This document shows, piece by piece, positions 24,050 to 32,424 of a stretch of 42,698 bases of DNA. The DNA comes from an uncultured Eubacterium sp. (GTDB taxonomy: Bacteria > Bacillota > Clostridia > Lachnospirales > Lachnospiraceae): positions 1-42,698 of the forward strand of contig CAJTZX010000036.1 of the NCBI GenBank assembly GCA_910584345.1. Reading direction: 5' to 3'. A program made the position numbers and the translations under genes. The notes under the pieces are model-generated. The model made no database searches and was not told where the DNA came from. It saw nothing but the letters and a program-made list of their open reading frames with translations. Position 1 is the first letter of the stretch; each line of letters begins with the position of its first letter.

Positions 24050-27000
24050 TTATTGAAAATAAGCAACACCGGACTCAAATAATTTCATATCCTGTTCCCC
24101 ATAAATATTAACCGCAACCGACTCACCGCGCCGCTCTGCGTGAGCCATTTTTCCAAACACACGGCCGTCTGGACTTGTAATACCCTCAATCGCCATATAG
24201 GAGCCATTTACGTTCCATGTCTCATCCATCGTCGGTATGCCTGCTTCATTGACATATTGAGTCGCAACCTGTCCGTTTGCAAACAGCTTGTCCAGCCATT
24301 CCTTGCCGGCTACAAATCTTCCTTCTCCATGAGATGCCGGATTTGTATAAATACTGCCTGCCTCAGCCTGGGCCAGCCATGGACTTTTATTGGATACCAC
24401 TTTTGTATAAACCATCTTGGAAATATGTCGTCCAATCGTATTATATGTCAATGTCGGTGAATCTGCTTTCTGCTCTGTAATCTCACCATAAGGCAGCAGC
24501 CCCAGTTTTATAAGCGCCTGAAATCCGTTGCAAATACCGAGCGCCAACCCGTCTCTTTCGTTTAACAATTTCATAACTGCATTTTTTACCCGCTCATTGC
24601 GAAACGCATTTGCAAAAAACTTCGCAGAACCTTCCGGTTCGTCGCCTGCTGAAAATCCGCCCGGAAACATTAAAATCTGCGACTGGCTGATCGCTTTTTC
24701 AAACGCTGCCGCTGAACTGCCGATATCTTCTCCGTCCAGATTTTGAAATACTTTTACAATGACCTGCGCTCCTGCATTTTCAAACGCTCTGGCAGAATCA
24801 TATTCACAGTTTGTTCCCGGAAATACCGGAATAAATACGGTTGGTTTCGCTGTTTTATGTCTGCATACATAAACAGAATCCGCATGGTAAATATCTGTGC
24901 TGACTTCTTCTTTTCCTTCCACAGCAACCGTTGGAAATACCTTTTCTAGCGTTCCGGTCCATGCCGCTATCGCTTCTTCCATCGAAATCGTTACGTCTCC
25001 ATAGCAAAAGCTACTGTTATCATTGACCACACCGATGACTGCATAAGCACTTTCCAAGCCTGCCGCCTGTACTGCTGCTTCCACTTGCGAAAGCCTATCC
25101 GGTACAACCTCTGCTACAAAGCTTCCAAATGCCGGTGCAAATAATTGTTCGCAGGAACACACTGCTGCATCCAGCGTTACGCCCAGTTTATTTCCGAATG
25201 CCATTTTGCTGACGGCCGCCGCAATTCCTTTTCCGTCCAAAGCATATGCAGAAACAACAGCTCCTTTCCCAATCAGCGCATGTACCGTATCAAATAATAC
25301 TTTTACACGTTCATAAACCGGCAGATCGTATGCATCTGTCTCTATGGACAGCTGAATGAGCTGATTACCTGCCGTCTTTAATTCCGGCGTAATCATATCC
25401 TGCTGTTTTGCAATATCCACAGCAAACGATACGAGTGTCGGAGGCACATCGATCTCATTAAACGTACCAGACATAGAATCTTTTCCGCCGATGGAAGGAA
25501 GGCCAAACCCAATCTGGGCTGCATAAGCGCCAAGTAAAGACACAAACGGCTGACTCCATCTGGACGGCTGTTCACTCATCCTGCGGAAATACTCCTGAAA
25601 CGTAAACCGGACTTTTTTATAATCACCGCCGGCCGCAACGATTCTGGACAAAGATTCCAGTACCGCATAAACTGCACCATGATATGGCGACCAGCTTGAC
25701 AAATACGGATCAAACCCATAAGCCATCATCGTTACGGTATCTGTCCGTCCTTCTAATACCGGAAGCTTTGCAACCATAGACTGTGTTTCCGTCAATTGAT
25801 AACGCCCGCCATAAGGCATAAAAACGCTTCCTGCACCGATAGAGCCGTCAAACATCTCTACCAGACCTTTTTGCGAACATACATTCAGATCTTTGAGCGT
25901 ATCCAGCCACGCAGCTTTTACATTGTGGGATGCAAGATCTTCTTTTACTTTTAAAATCTCCAAATCTGCAAAGAAATTCTCTTCTTTTTTCGGCATCTCT
26001 ACTGCTACGGACGCTTCCTGGTGTGCGCCGTTTGTATTTAAAAATGCTCTGGAAATATTTACGATTTCCCTGCCCCGCCATACGAGCACCAATCTTGGTT
26101 CTTCTGTCACAACAGCGACCGAAACCGCTTCCAGATTTTCTTCTTTGGCATATGCCAAAAACCGCTCCACATCCTGTGGCGCAATCACGCACGCCATACG
26201 TTCCTGTGATTCGGATATTGCGATCTCAGTCCCATCTAATCCGGCATACTTTTTCGGCACTTTATCCAGTTCGATCCGAAGTCCGTCCGCAAGCTCTCCA
26301 ATCGCTACGGATACCCCTCCCGCACCAAAATCATTACATTTTTTAATAATATGCGCTACTTCCGGTCTGCGGAATAAGCGCTGCAGCTTACGCTCGGTAG
26401 GGGCGTTTCCTTTCTGCACCTCAGCGCCGCACGTATCAATAGACTGTGTCGTGTGCGCTTTGGAAGATCCTGTCGCTCCGCCGCATCCGTCTCGCCCGGT
26501 TCGTCCGCCTAACAATACGATGATATCTCCCGGATCAGATGTTAAACGCTGTACCGCTGATCTTGGAGCTGCTCCCATAACTGCTCCGATTTCCATTCGC
26601 TTGGCTACATAGTTCGGATGATATATTTCCTTCACATATCCGGTAGCAAGTCCGATCTGATTTCCATAAGAAGAATAGCCTCTTGCTGCACCTCGCGTCA
26701 AATTTTTCTGCGGCAGTTTTCCTTCTAATGTCTCACTGACTGGAACCGTCGGGTCTGCCGCTCCTGTCACACGCATTGCCTGATAGACATACGTACGCCC
26801 GGACAACGGATCACGAATTGCACCGCCTAAACAGGTCGCCGCACCACCAAAAGGTTCAATTTCCGTAGGATGGTTATGTGTCTCATTTTTAAAATTCACA
26901 AGCCATTCTTCCGTTTTTCCATCAATCTCCACAGGAACGACAATCGAGCAGGCATTAATCTCATCCGATTCTTCCTGATCCCGCAGTTTTCCTTCCTTTT

Positions 27001-27856
27001 TCAGCCGCTTCATAGCCATCAGCGCAAGATCCATCAGACAAACAAACTTATCGCTGCGTCCTTCATATAGGTTTTGAAAGGAAGCCAGATAGTCCTGATA
27101 CGTCTCTTCGATTGGTTTGCGATAATAGCCATCAGCAAACGTAACCTCTGAAAGCTCTGTTAAAAACGTCGTATGTCTGCAGTGATCTGACCAATACGTA
27201 TCAAGTACCCGGATTTCCGTCATCGAAGGATTGCGTTTTTCTTCGTTTTGAAAGTAATTCTGAATATGAAGAAAATCTTTAAACGTCATTGCAAGGTTTA
27301 AAGATTGATACAACTCCTTGAGCTCGTCTGGCGGCATTGTGATAAATGAATCAAAAATGAGTACATCTTTAGGTTCATCAAAATTCTGTACGAGTGTTTC
27401 CGGTTTCATCGTCCCGGTTTCTCTTGAATCAACCGGATTGATACAATGTTTTTTAATCATCTCAAAATCACGGTCGCTCATCTGTCCTGAAATCACATAA
27501 GTGACTGCCGTACGAATCATCGGCTCTTCCGTATTGTTTAATAACCGGATACACTGCTGCGCCGAGTCCGCTCTCTGGTCAAACTGCCCCGGCAAATATT
27601 CCACAGAAAATACTCTGCCTCCTTTTGCATCAAACGTTTCTTCATAAATATCATCCACAGGCGGTTCTGAAAATACTGTGATTTTGGCTATCTCAAAGGT
27701 TTTATCTGAAATATTTTCTACATCATAGCGAATCAGCTCACGTACATCTGTAACGTCTGTAATACCCAGGTAATGCCTGATCTCATGCTTTAAAGACTTT
27801 GCAGCAACGGCAAAGGGCGGCTTTTTTTCCGCAAATACGCGTCTTACATTTCCCAT
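24050..27856 (-). CDS. purL: phosphoribosylformylglycinamidine synthase, single chain
   Basis: Converts FGAR plus glutamine to FGAM in purine synthesis (PurL with fused PurQ). About 1268 residues, typical of the large monomeric form found in gammaproteobacteria and many Clostridia. It has an N-terminal domain 'MGNVRRVFAEKKPPF', two AIRS-type domains (RDPLSGRTYVYQA and the triads HNHPTEIEPFGGAATCLGG; IGGKDSMSGTFN), then the C-terminal amidotransferase. The amidotransferase has FPGTNCEYDSARAFENAGAQ, GICNGFQALIKLGL (Cys nucleophile) and a late SHGEGRF His/Glu. Start at 27856: GGAGGAAATCAAA precedes it; an upstream start at 27919 lacks support. No purine riboswitch seen upstream. Confidence 0.97.
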   Translation of the reverse strand: MGNVRRVFAEKKPPFAVAAKSLKHEIRHYLGITDVTDVRELIRYDVENISDKTFEIAKITVFSEPPVDDIYEETFDAKGGRVFSVEYLPGQFDQRADSAQQCIRLLNNTEEPMIRTAVTYVISGQMSDRDFEMIKKHCINPVDSRETGTMKPETLVQNFDEPKDVLIFDSFITMPPDELKELYQSLNLAMTFKDFLHIQNYFQNEEKRNPSMTEIRVLDTYWSDHCRHTTFLTELSEVTFADGYYRKPIEETYQDYLASFQNLYEGRSDKFVCLMDLALMAMKRLKKEGKLRDQEESDEINACSIVVPVEIDGKTEEWLVNFKNETHNHPTEIEPFGGAATCLGGAIRDPLSGRTYVYQAMRVTGAADPTVPVSETLEGKLPQKNLTRGAARGYSSYGNQIGLATGYVKEIYHPNYVAKRMEIGAVMGAAPRSAVQRLTSDPGDIIVLLGGRTGRDGCGGATGSSKAHTTQSIDTCGAEVQKGNAPTERKLQRLFRRPEVAHIIKKCNDFGAGGVSVAIGELADGLRIELDKVPKKYAGLDGTEIAISESQERMACVIAPQDVERFLAYAKEENLEAVSVAVVTEEPRLVLVWRGREIVNISRAFLNTNGAHQEASVAVEMPKKEENFFADLEILKVKEDLASHNVKAAWLDTLKDLNVCSQKGLVEMFDGSIGAGSVFMPYGGRYQLTETQSMVAKLPVLEGRTDTVTMMAYGFDPYLSSWSPYHGAVYAVLESLSRIVAAGGDYKKVRFTFQEYFRRMSEQPSRWSQPFVSLLGAYAAQIGFGLPSIGGKDSMSGTFNEIDVPPTLVSFAVDIAKQQDMITPELKTAGNQLIQLSIETDAYDLPVYERVKVLFDTVHALIGKGAVVSAYALDGKGIAAAVSKMAFGNKLGVTLDAAVCSCEQLFAPAFGSFVAEVVPDRLSQVEAAVQAAGLESAYAVIGVVNDNSSFCYGDVTISMEEAIAAWTGTLEKVFPTVAVEGKEEVSTDIYHADSVYVCRHKTAKPTVFIPVFPGTNCEYDSARAFENAGAQVIVKVFQNLDGEDIGSSAAAFEKAISQSQILMFPGGFSAGDEPEGSAKFFANAFRNERVKNAVMKLLNERDGLALGICNGFQALIKLGLLPYGEITEQKADSPTLTYNTIGRHISKMVYTKVVSNKSPWLAQAEAGSIYTNPASHGEGRFVAGKEWLDKLFANGQVATQYVNEAGIPTMDETWNVNGSYMAIEGITSPDGRVFGKMAHAERRGESVAVNIYGEQDMKLFESGVAYFQ

Positions 27857-27886
27857 TTTGATTTCCTCCTGAATTCTAGTGTAGTC

Positions 27887-27902
27887 TTGCATTGTAATGC
27901 AA
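27887..27902. repeat. palindrome in the purL leader
   Basis: TTGCATTGTAATGCAA, a 7-bp-arm palindrome with a 2-bp centre, about 30 bases before the purL start. The symmetry and size fit a repressor-type operator, but no owner can be named. The rest of 27903-28095 shows no gene; it holds a dispersed repeat copy flanked by GTAACAG/CTGTTAC inverted arms. Confidence 0.4.
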
Positions 27903-28052
27903 AGCCTGTGTGTCATCAATAAATATATACATAGAGAGTATAACGCATTCTGTTTGCTTTTTCCATAGTTCTTTGATACAATTTACTTATTCTTATTTGC
28001 CATTTTGATGCTTTAGCGTTGTAAGGTAAATGCGCAGAAACTCTACAAAGTC

Positions 28053-28083
28053 TGTAACAGGCCAGCTTGTCTGAACTGTTACC
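28053..28083. repeat. dispersed repeat copy between purL and the two-component genes
   Basis: GTAACAG (about 28054) and CTGTTAC (about 28077) are inverted, enclosing GCCAGCTTGTCTGAA. The right part is the dispersed repeat GCTTGTCTGAACTGTTAC. It is about 30 bases from the response-regulator start, so it may lie in the promoter or leader of the operon. Confidence 0.45.
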
Positions 28084-28110
28084 AAAATCTTCATTTTGGA
28101 GGAACTTGCC

Positions 28111-28770
28111 TTGATTCATATACTGATCGCGGAAGATGAAAAACCGATCTCCAACCTGATTCGTTTAAGCTTGAAAAATGCCGGGTATTTGTGCGATTGC
28201 GCATTCAGCGGTACGCAAGCTGCTGATCTTATCGATGCCACAAGCTATGATCTTATTCTATTGGATATTATGCTGCCGGATATTGATGGTTTTGAGTTAA
28301 TGGAATATATCCGCCCGTTGGGAATCCCAGTGATTTTTATTACTGCTAAAAATTCGGTATTAGACAAAGTGAAAGGTCTGCGCATGGGCGCGGAAGACTA
28401 TATTGTAAAGCCGTTTGAAATTATGGAACTGCTGGCACGTGTAGATGTCGTACTGCGCCGTTATCATAAAACAGAAGAAACGATCAACATTGCGGGACTT
28501 TTGATTGATACCCGTTCAAGAAAAGTGACACGCGATGGAGTCGATATTGCACTGACACCAAAAGAATATGAACTGTTATTGTTATTTGTGCAAAATCCAA
28601 ATACTGCTCTGTATCGAGAAACAATCTATGAACGGATCTGGGAAAAAGAATTTATTTATGGAAGTAAAACTGTGGATTTGCATATCCAACGTCTTCGTCG
28701 CAAAGCACATCTGGAAAAAGAACTGCTTGCGGTAAATAAGGTCGGGTATCGGCTTGAGGTAAAAACATGA
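28111..28770 (+). CDS. OmpR-family response regulator
   Basis: About 219 residues. Receiver domain: IAEDEKP at the N-terminus, phospho-acceptor Asp52 in LLDIMLPD, Thr in FITAKNS, Lys in EDYIVKPFE. A C-terminal OmpR-type winged helix follows: 'LIDTRSRKVTRDGVDIALTPKEYELLLLFV...ETIYERIWEKEF...TVDLHIQRLRRKA'. I start at the TTG at 28111 because GGAGG (28098-28102) lies eight bases before it; an in-frame TTG at 28096 would put the start on top of that site. It is the first gene of a tight operon with the histidine kinase (ATGA overlap). Confidence 0.93.
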   Translation: MIHILIAEDEKPISNLIRLSLKNAGYLCDCAFSGTQAADLIDATSYDLILLDIMLPDIDGFELMEYIRPLGIPVIFITAKNSVLDKVKGLRMGAEDYIVKPFEIMELLARVDVVLRRYHKTEETINIAGLLIDTRSRKVTRDGVDIALTPKEYELLLLFVQNPNTALYRETIYERIWEKEFIYGSKTVDLHIQRLRRKAHLEKELLAVNKVGYRLEVKT

Positions 28771-30167
28771 AATTTCGAATCAAAGCTACCTGCTGTATGA
28801 TTACTTTAATGGCACTCTGTTTTGGAGCAGGCGGAAGTGCCCTGATTTCTATTACGTTTCATACATCTTTGCAGCAGGAAAAAATAGCGGCACAGGAATC
28901 GTACCGCATGATCTTAAATACACTGCAGGTTGTAAACAATATTGGCAAGTGGACAGATGAAAAAGATATCTCCCAAATATTAGAACAGCTCTCTGCGCAG
29001 GATGCATTTGGCGCTGCTTTGCAGCTGCATTCACAAACTGAGACGTTATATTCCAAAGGGACGATTGCTGCTCATTTTAAAAATCTTTCCGATCATATGG
29101 ACACGTCCCACCTTGCCTGTACCATATTTTCCGCGCCGGATTTTCATTATTACCTTCAGCTTTCCGGCTCTTTTTTTGTCGGCAAAAAAGCATATTATCT
29201 GGATGCGGCTTATGATATTTCTTCGATTTACGAAGCACGCACCCGCCAGCAGGATCTATACCAGCAGATTTTTGTGATTCTCATCGTAGCATGCGCCTGT
29301 TTATCGTATATCCTTGCATTTTTCCTGACCAGACCATTAGCACGTCTGTCAAAAGCGTCCCGTGAAATTGCATCTGGTAATTACGACTTCCGCAGCAAAG
29401 TGAAAAGTAACGATGAAGTTGGCGCTGTTTCCAGAGATTTTGATCTGATGGCTGACCACCTGCAAAAAAGTATCGAAGATCTGCAAGAATCTATGGAACG
29501 CCAAAATTTGTTTATCGGAAATTTTACACATGAACTGAAAACTCCTATGACATCTATTATCGGATATGCAGACTTGTTAAGGAGCCAGTCTTTGTCCAAA
29601 GAAGACGAAATCGATGCTGCAAAGTATATTTTTTCCGAAGGAAAGCGGCTGGAACATCTGTCGCTGAAATTACTCGATATCTTTGTGTCAAAAAACGAAT
29701 CGTTTACACTTGCAAAAGCCTCCCCGGCAGATATTACTACCAGTCTCGTAAACCATCTGAAACCTGTGCTTGCGGGAGAGCATATCACACTTACTTGTGC
29801 TTGTGAACAGGGATATTGTATGCTGGATACTGATTTTTTTGGTTCTTTGCTTGTCAATCTGATCGAAAATGCCAGAAAAGCGCTTTCAGAAGGCGGTGAT
29901 ATCACGGTAACTTCCGTGATGACTGCAGACGGCTGTCAGATTAAAGTCTCAGATAATGGCAGAGGCATTCCAACCATGGCGCTCTCACATATTACCGAAG
30001 CTTTCTACCGCGTAGATAAATCCAGATCCCGAGCAGAAGGCGGCGCAGGGCTGGGCCTTACCCTTTGTGCACAAATCGCAAAGATGCATCACGGAACGAT
30101 TGCTTTTGAAAGTAAAGAAAACTGTGGTACAACCGTCATCGTGGACCTGAAAGGGGGACTTGCATGA
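28767..30167 (+). CDS. membrane sensor histidine kinase
   Basis: 466 residues. TM1 is about 10-30, followed by an extracytoplasmic sensor domain to about 165. TM2 spans 167-188, then a HAMP region (TRPLARLSKASREIASGNYDF). The HisKA box has His255 in NFTHELKTPMTSIIGY. The HATPase has NLIENARKAL, DNGRGIP and GGAGLGLTLC. A partner response regulator precedes with a 4-base overlap and an anchored unknown protein follows, again with a 4-base overlap. The sensed ligand is unknown; the downstream carboxypeptidase suggests cell-wall or wall-antibiotic stress. Confidence 0.95.
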   Translation: MKFRIKATCCMITLMALCFGAGGSALISITFHTSLQQEKIAAQESYRMILNTLQVVNNIGKWTDEKDISQILEQLSAQDAFGAALQLHSQTETLYSKGTIAAHFKNLSDHMDTSHLACTIFSAPDFHYYLQLSGSFFVGKKAYYLDAAYDISSIYEARTRQQDLYQQIFVILIVACACLSYILAFFLTRPLARLSKASREIASGNYDFRSKVKSNDEVGAVSRDFDLMADHLQKSIEDLQESMERQNLFIGNFTHELKTPMTSIIGYADLLRSQSLSKEDEIDAAKYIFSEGKRLEHLSLKLLDIFVSKNESFTLAKASPADITTSLVNHLKPVLAGEHITLTCACEQGYCMLDTDFFGSLLVNLIENARKALSEGGDITVTSVMTADGCQIKVSDNGRGIPTMALSHITEAFYRVDKSRSRAEGGAGLGLTLCAQIAKMHHGTIAFESKENCGTTVIVDLKGGLA

Positions 30168-31003
30168 AAAAGTTTTTGATTACCTGTTTTTATCTGTCTG
30201 TTACTCTTGCTGTCTGCGCTGCTGGGTTTTTACTGCCTTCTGCACTGAATAATTATCAGGATCGACAGATTTTTGCCAAAATAGAACATCCTGCAATAGA
30301 ACCGACAGAACTTACCTATAGTTCCAGCCTGTATGATACCCTTCGGCTGTTTACTAGGGCGCACTACTTTGTAGAATATCCGTCTACCGGAAGTAAACGA
30401 ACAGATGAAGAAATTTATACGATTGCTTCAGAATCGATCCAGCTGCTGCAAAAATATAACGTGATCTCCTCTGATCTTAAAAATGACATTACAAACTATA
30501 CGACAAGTCTGCAGCTTGCTGTTGTTACAGAAAGAAACGATTACACCAATCTTATCAATGACCAGCCGTATTCCTCAGCGATTGATGCGGAATCATCCAC
30601 ACAAGACGAATCGGAACCAGCTTCTGTAGATATTACTACAGCAGTTGTCTGGTCATGTTCCATCTACTTTAAATCCGGCTATTGGATTGACATTTGGATT
30701 GACGATAAAAGCGGAAAAGCAGTGTCATTTTCCATGTTTATAGAACAGACACAGGAACTGGCTTCTTCGGGCAACCGAGATATCTTGGATACCTTTGCAA
30801 ATGCTGCTGCAAAATTTGCAGAACACTATTACGAACTTCCCGCAACAGCGCTGGAACCATCTATCGTCCGCTCTTTCAGTTCACTATTTGAAAAAGACGC
30901 CGGTATTATACAAGCATATTATACGATACAACTGAAAGAAGAAAACGGAACACTGATCCAGATTCCTTTTAAAATACGTCCGGAATGCATCATACTAAAT
31001 TAG
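30164..31003 (+). CDS. membrane-anchored extracytoplasmic protein linked to the two-component system
   Basis: 279 residues. One N-terminal hydrophobic segment (about 5-27, without a clear lipobox) and the rest extracellular, rich in Thr, Ser and Tyr. It has no catalytic motif I recognise. Aromatic strand-forming segments (AVVWSCSIYFKSGYWIDIWID and 'AVSFSMFIEQ') suggest a small beta-rich sensory domain. Start at 30164 with AGGGGG before it, overlapping the kinase by four bases, so it is made with the kinase. It may modulate the kinase as YycH/YycI do, but that is inference. Confidence 0.75.
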   Translation: MKKFLITCFYLSVTLAVCAAGFLLPSALNNYQDRQIFAKIEHPAIEPTELTYSSSLYDTLRLFTRAHYFVEYPSTGSKRTDEEIYTIASESIQLLQKYNVISSDLKNDITNYTTSLQLAVVTERNDYTNLINDQPYSSAIDAESSTQDESEPASVDITTAVVWSCSIYFKSGYWIDIWIDDKSGKAVSFSMFIEQTQELASSGNRDILDTFANAAAKFAEHYYELPATALEPSIVRSFSSLFEKDAGIIQAYYTIQLKEENGTLIQIPFKIRPECIILN

Positions 31004-31148
31004 CAGCACAATCGCTCTGTTTAGATGCTAAAATAATGTCGAATCTTTGCGCTTTTCTATTATGATTATTATGTAGCTTCCGATAACTATATGGGATATT
31101 ATATTTCATTTTGTTTTATTTATCCTTACAGGAAAGTGAGGTACTGCC

Positions 31149-32384
31149 ATGCATACACAAAAGAAGCCTTCCAAATATACAGCACATGCTTCCAAATGCA
31201 AAAAAATCACACAAAAGAATAAAGATAAAAATAAAAAACATATCCGAATCCGCCGGCTTTGTATCAAATGCGCACTTTGCACTTCTGTGTTTACGATAAC
31301 ATTACTCGCCGATGCACAGTGGCATATAATAAAACCACAGTTTGATCTGTACGGCTGGAAACGTCATTCAGAAAAAACAATGGCACAGCTTTCTGCTCCG
31401 CAGCAGTCAGTCAATGCGAATCAAACATCTCCTGCGAACGCAGCGCGCAAAGACAGTTCCAAAACAGACGATACTCTTCCATCACAGGAAAAAGACAATC
31501 GTTCCAAGCATCTGGTTCCGTCAGATCTCGATTCATCCAATCCTGGACAGAAAAAGGAATCTGGTGCAAACCGCAAAGCACAATCTTCTGACAAAGATAC
31601 CGCTAAGCAGCAACAGATGAAAAATACAGATGAGCAGACGTTTTATACTGTAAATAAGGAAACAGATCACGAGAGTTATTATTCTTATGCGGACAATCAA
31701 TTACAATTTTCTGCTGAGTCAGACAGCAGCATACCATCTGCCCCAGAACCTTTTACATCCGGACCGCTGATCGACGCAGCCGCAGGTGATGATGAAACAA
31801 CGCAGTTTACATATGTATCCGGTGACTGGAATTTGATTTTAGTCAATCCCTGGAATAAGCTTCCAGATGATTATGAAATTTCCCTGACGCCGCTGCCAAA
31901 CGGTCACTCCATTGACAGCCGATGCTATCCGTCATTGACAACCATGATGAACGACTGTCGCAAAGCCGGTCTGCAGCCGTTAATCTGCTCCTCGTACCGC
32001 TCTCAGGAAAAGCAGGAATCACTGTTTCAGGAAAGAATTGATGAATTGCGCGCGCAAGGATATTCAAAAAAAGATGCAAAAGCGAAAGCTGCTACTTCTG
32101 TTGCACGCCCTGGTACGAGCGAACATCAGCTCGGACTTGCTGTCGATATTGTAGATAAAAGCCATCAGACGTTAGATGCCGCTCAGGAAGATACACCAGT
32201 CCAGCAATGGCTGCTAGAAAACAGCTGGAAATATGGATTTATTTTACGCTATCCAAATCAGAAGAGCAACCTTACCGGAATTATTTATGAACCTTGGCAT
32301 TACCGATATGTAGGACAAGCAGCCGCACAAGAAATACATGAGCGTGGCATCTGCCTGGAAGAATATTTAGAAGATCTTTCCTAA
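31149..32384 (+). CDS. D-alanyl-D-alanine carboxypeptidase, VanY/LdcB type (M15B)
   Basis: 411 residues. The N-terminal 35 are very basic and cytoplasmic. One membrane span (36-56) anchors a long low-complexity Ser/Lys/Asp/Gln stalk (75-215), followed by the M15 peptidase domain (240-400). It contains SSYRSQEKQ, the zinc motif SEHQLGLAVD (324-333, His326 and Asp333), and EPWHYRY (Glu381, His384). Such enzymes trim the terminal D-Ala of peptidoglycan stems. Start at 31149 with GAGG seven bases upstream. A bidirectional terminator follows. It is 145 bases after the two-component operon and may be its target. Confidence 0.93.
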   Translation: MHTQKKPSKYTAHASKCKKITQKNKDKNKKHIRIRRLCIKCALCTSVFTITLLADAQWHIIKPQFDLYGWKRHSEKTMAQLSAPQQSVNANQTSPANAARKDSSKTDDTLPSQEKDNRSKHLVPSDLDSSNPGQKKESGANRKAQSSDKDTAKQQQMKNTDEQTFYTVNKETDHESYYSYADNQLQFSAESDSSIPSAPEPFTSGPLIDAAAGDDETTQFTYVSGDWNLILVNPWNKLPDDYEISLTPLPNGHSIDSRCYPSLTTMMNDCRKAGLQPLICSSYRSQEKQESLFQERIDELRAQGYSKKDAKAKAATSVARPGTSEHQLGLAVDIVDKSHQTLDAAQEDTPVQQWLLENSWKYGFILRYPNQKSNLTGIIYEPWHYRYVGQAAAQEIHERGICLEEYLEDLS

Positions 32385-32424
32385 AATAAAAGGGCTGCCT
32401 GATATTTGACAGCCCTTTTATTTT
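32383..32424. terminator. bidirectional terminator between vanY-like and nuclease-helicase genes
   Basis: AAAATAAAAGGGCTG (32383-32397) pairs with CAGCCCTTTTATTTT (32410-32424) around a 12-base loop, with T-rich flanks in both directions. The stop of the leftward helicase gene (32418) lies within the arm. Confidence 0.85.

Noticed and set aside
25893..26612. 239-codon plus-strand ORF inside purL
   Set aside because: It is antisense to a strongly supported purL frame and shows no domain; a shadow frame.
27857..28095. Purine riboswitch before purL
   Set aside because: The conserved loop sequences of the guanine/adenine or PRPP-type aptamer are not visible on the minus strand in the leader.
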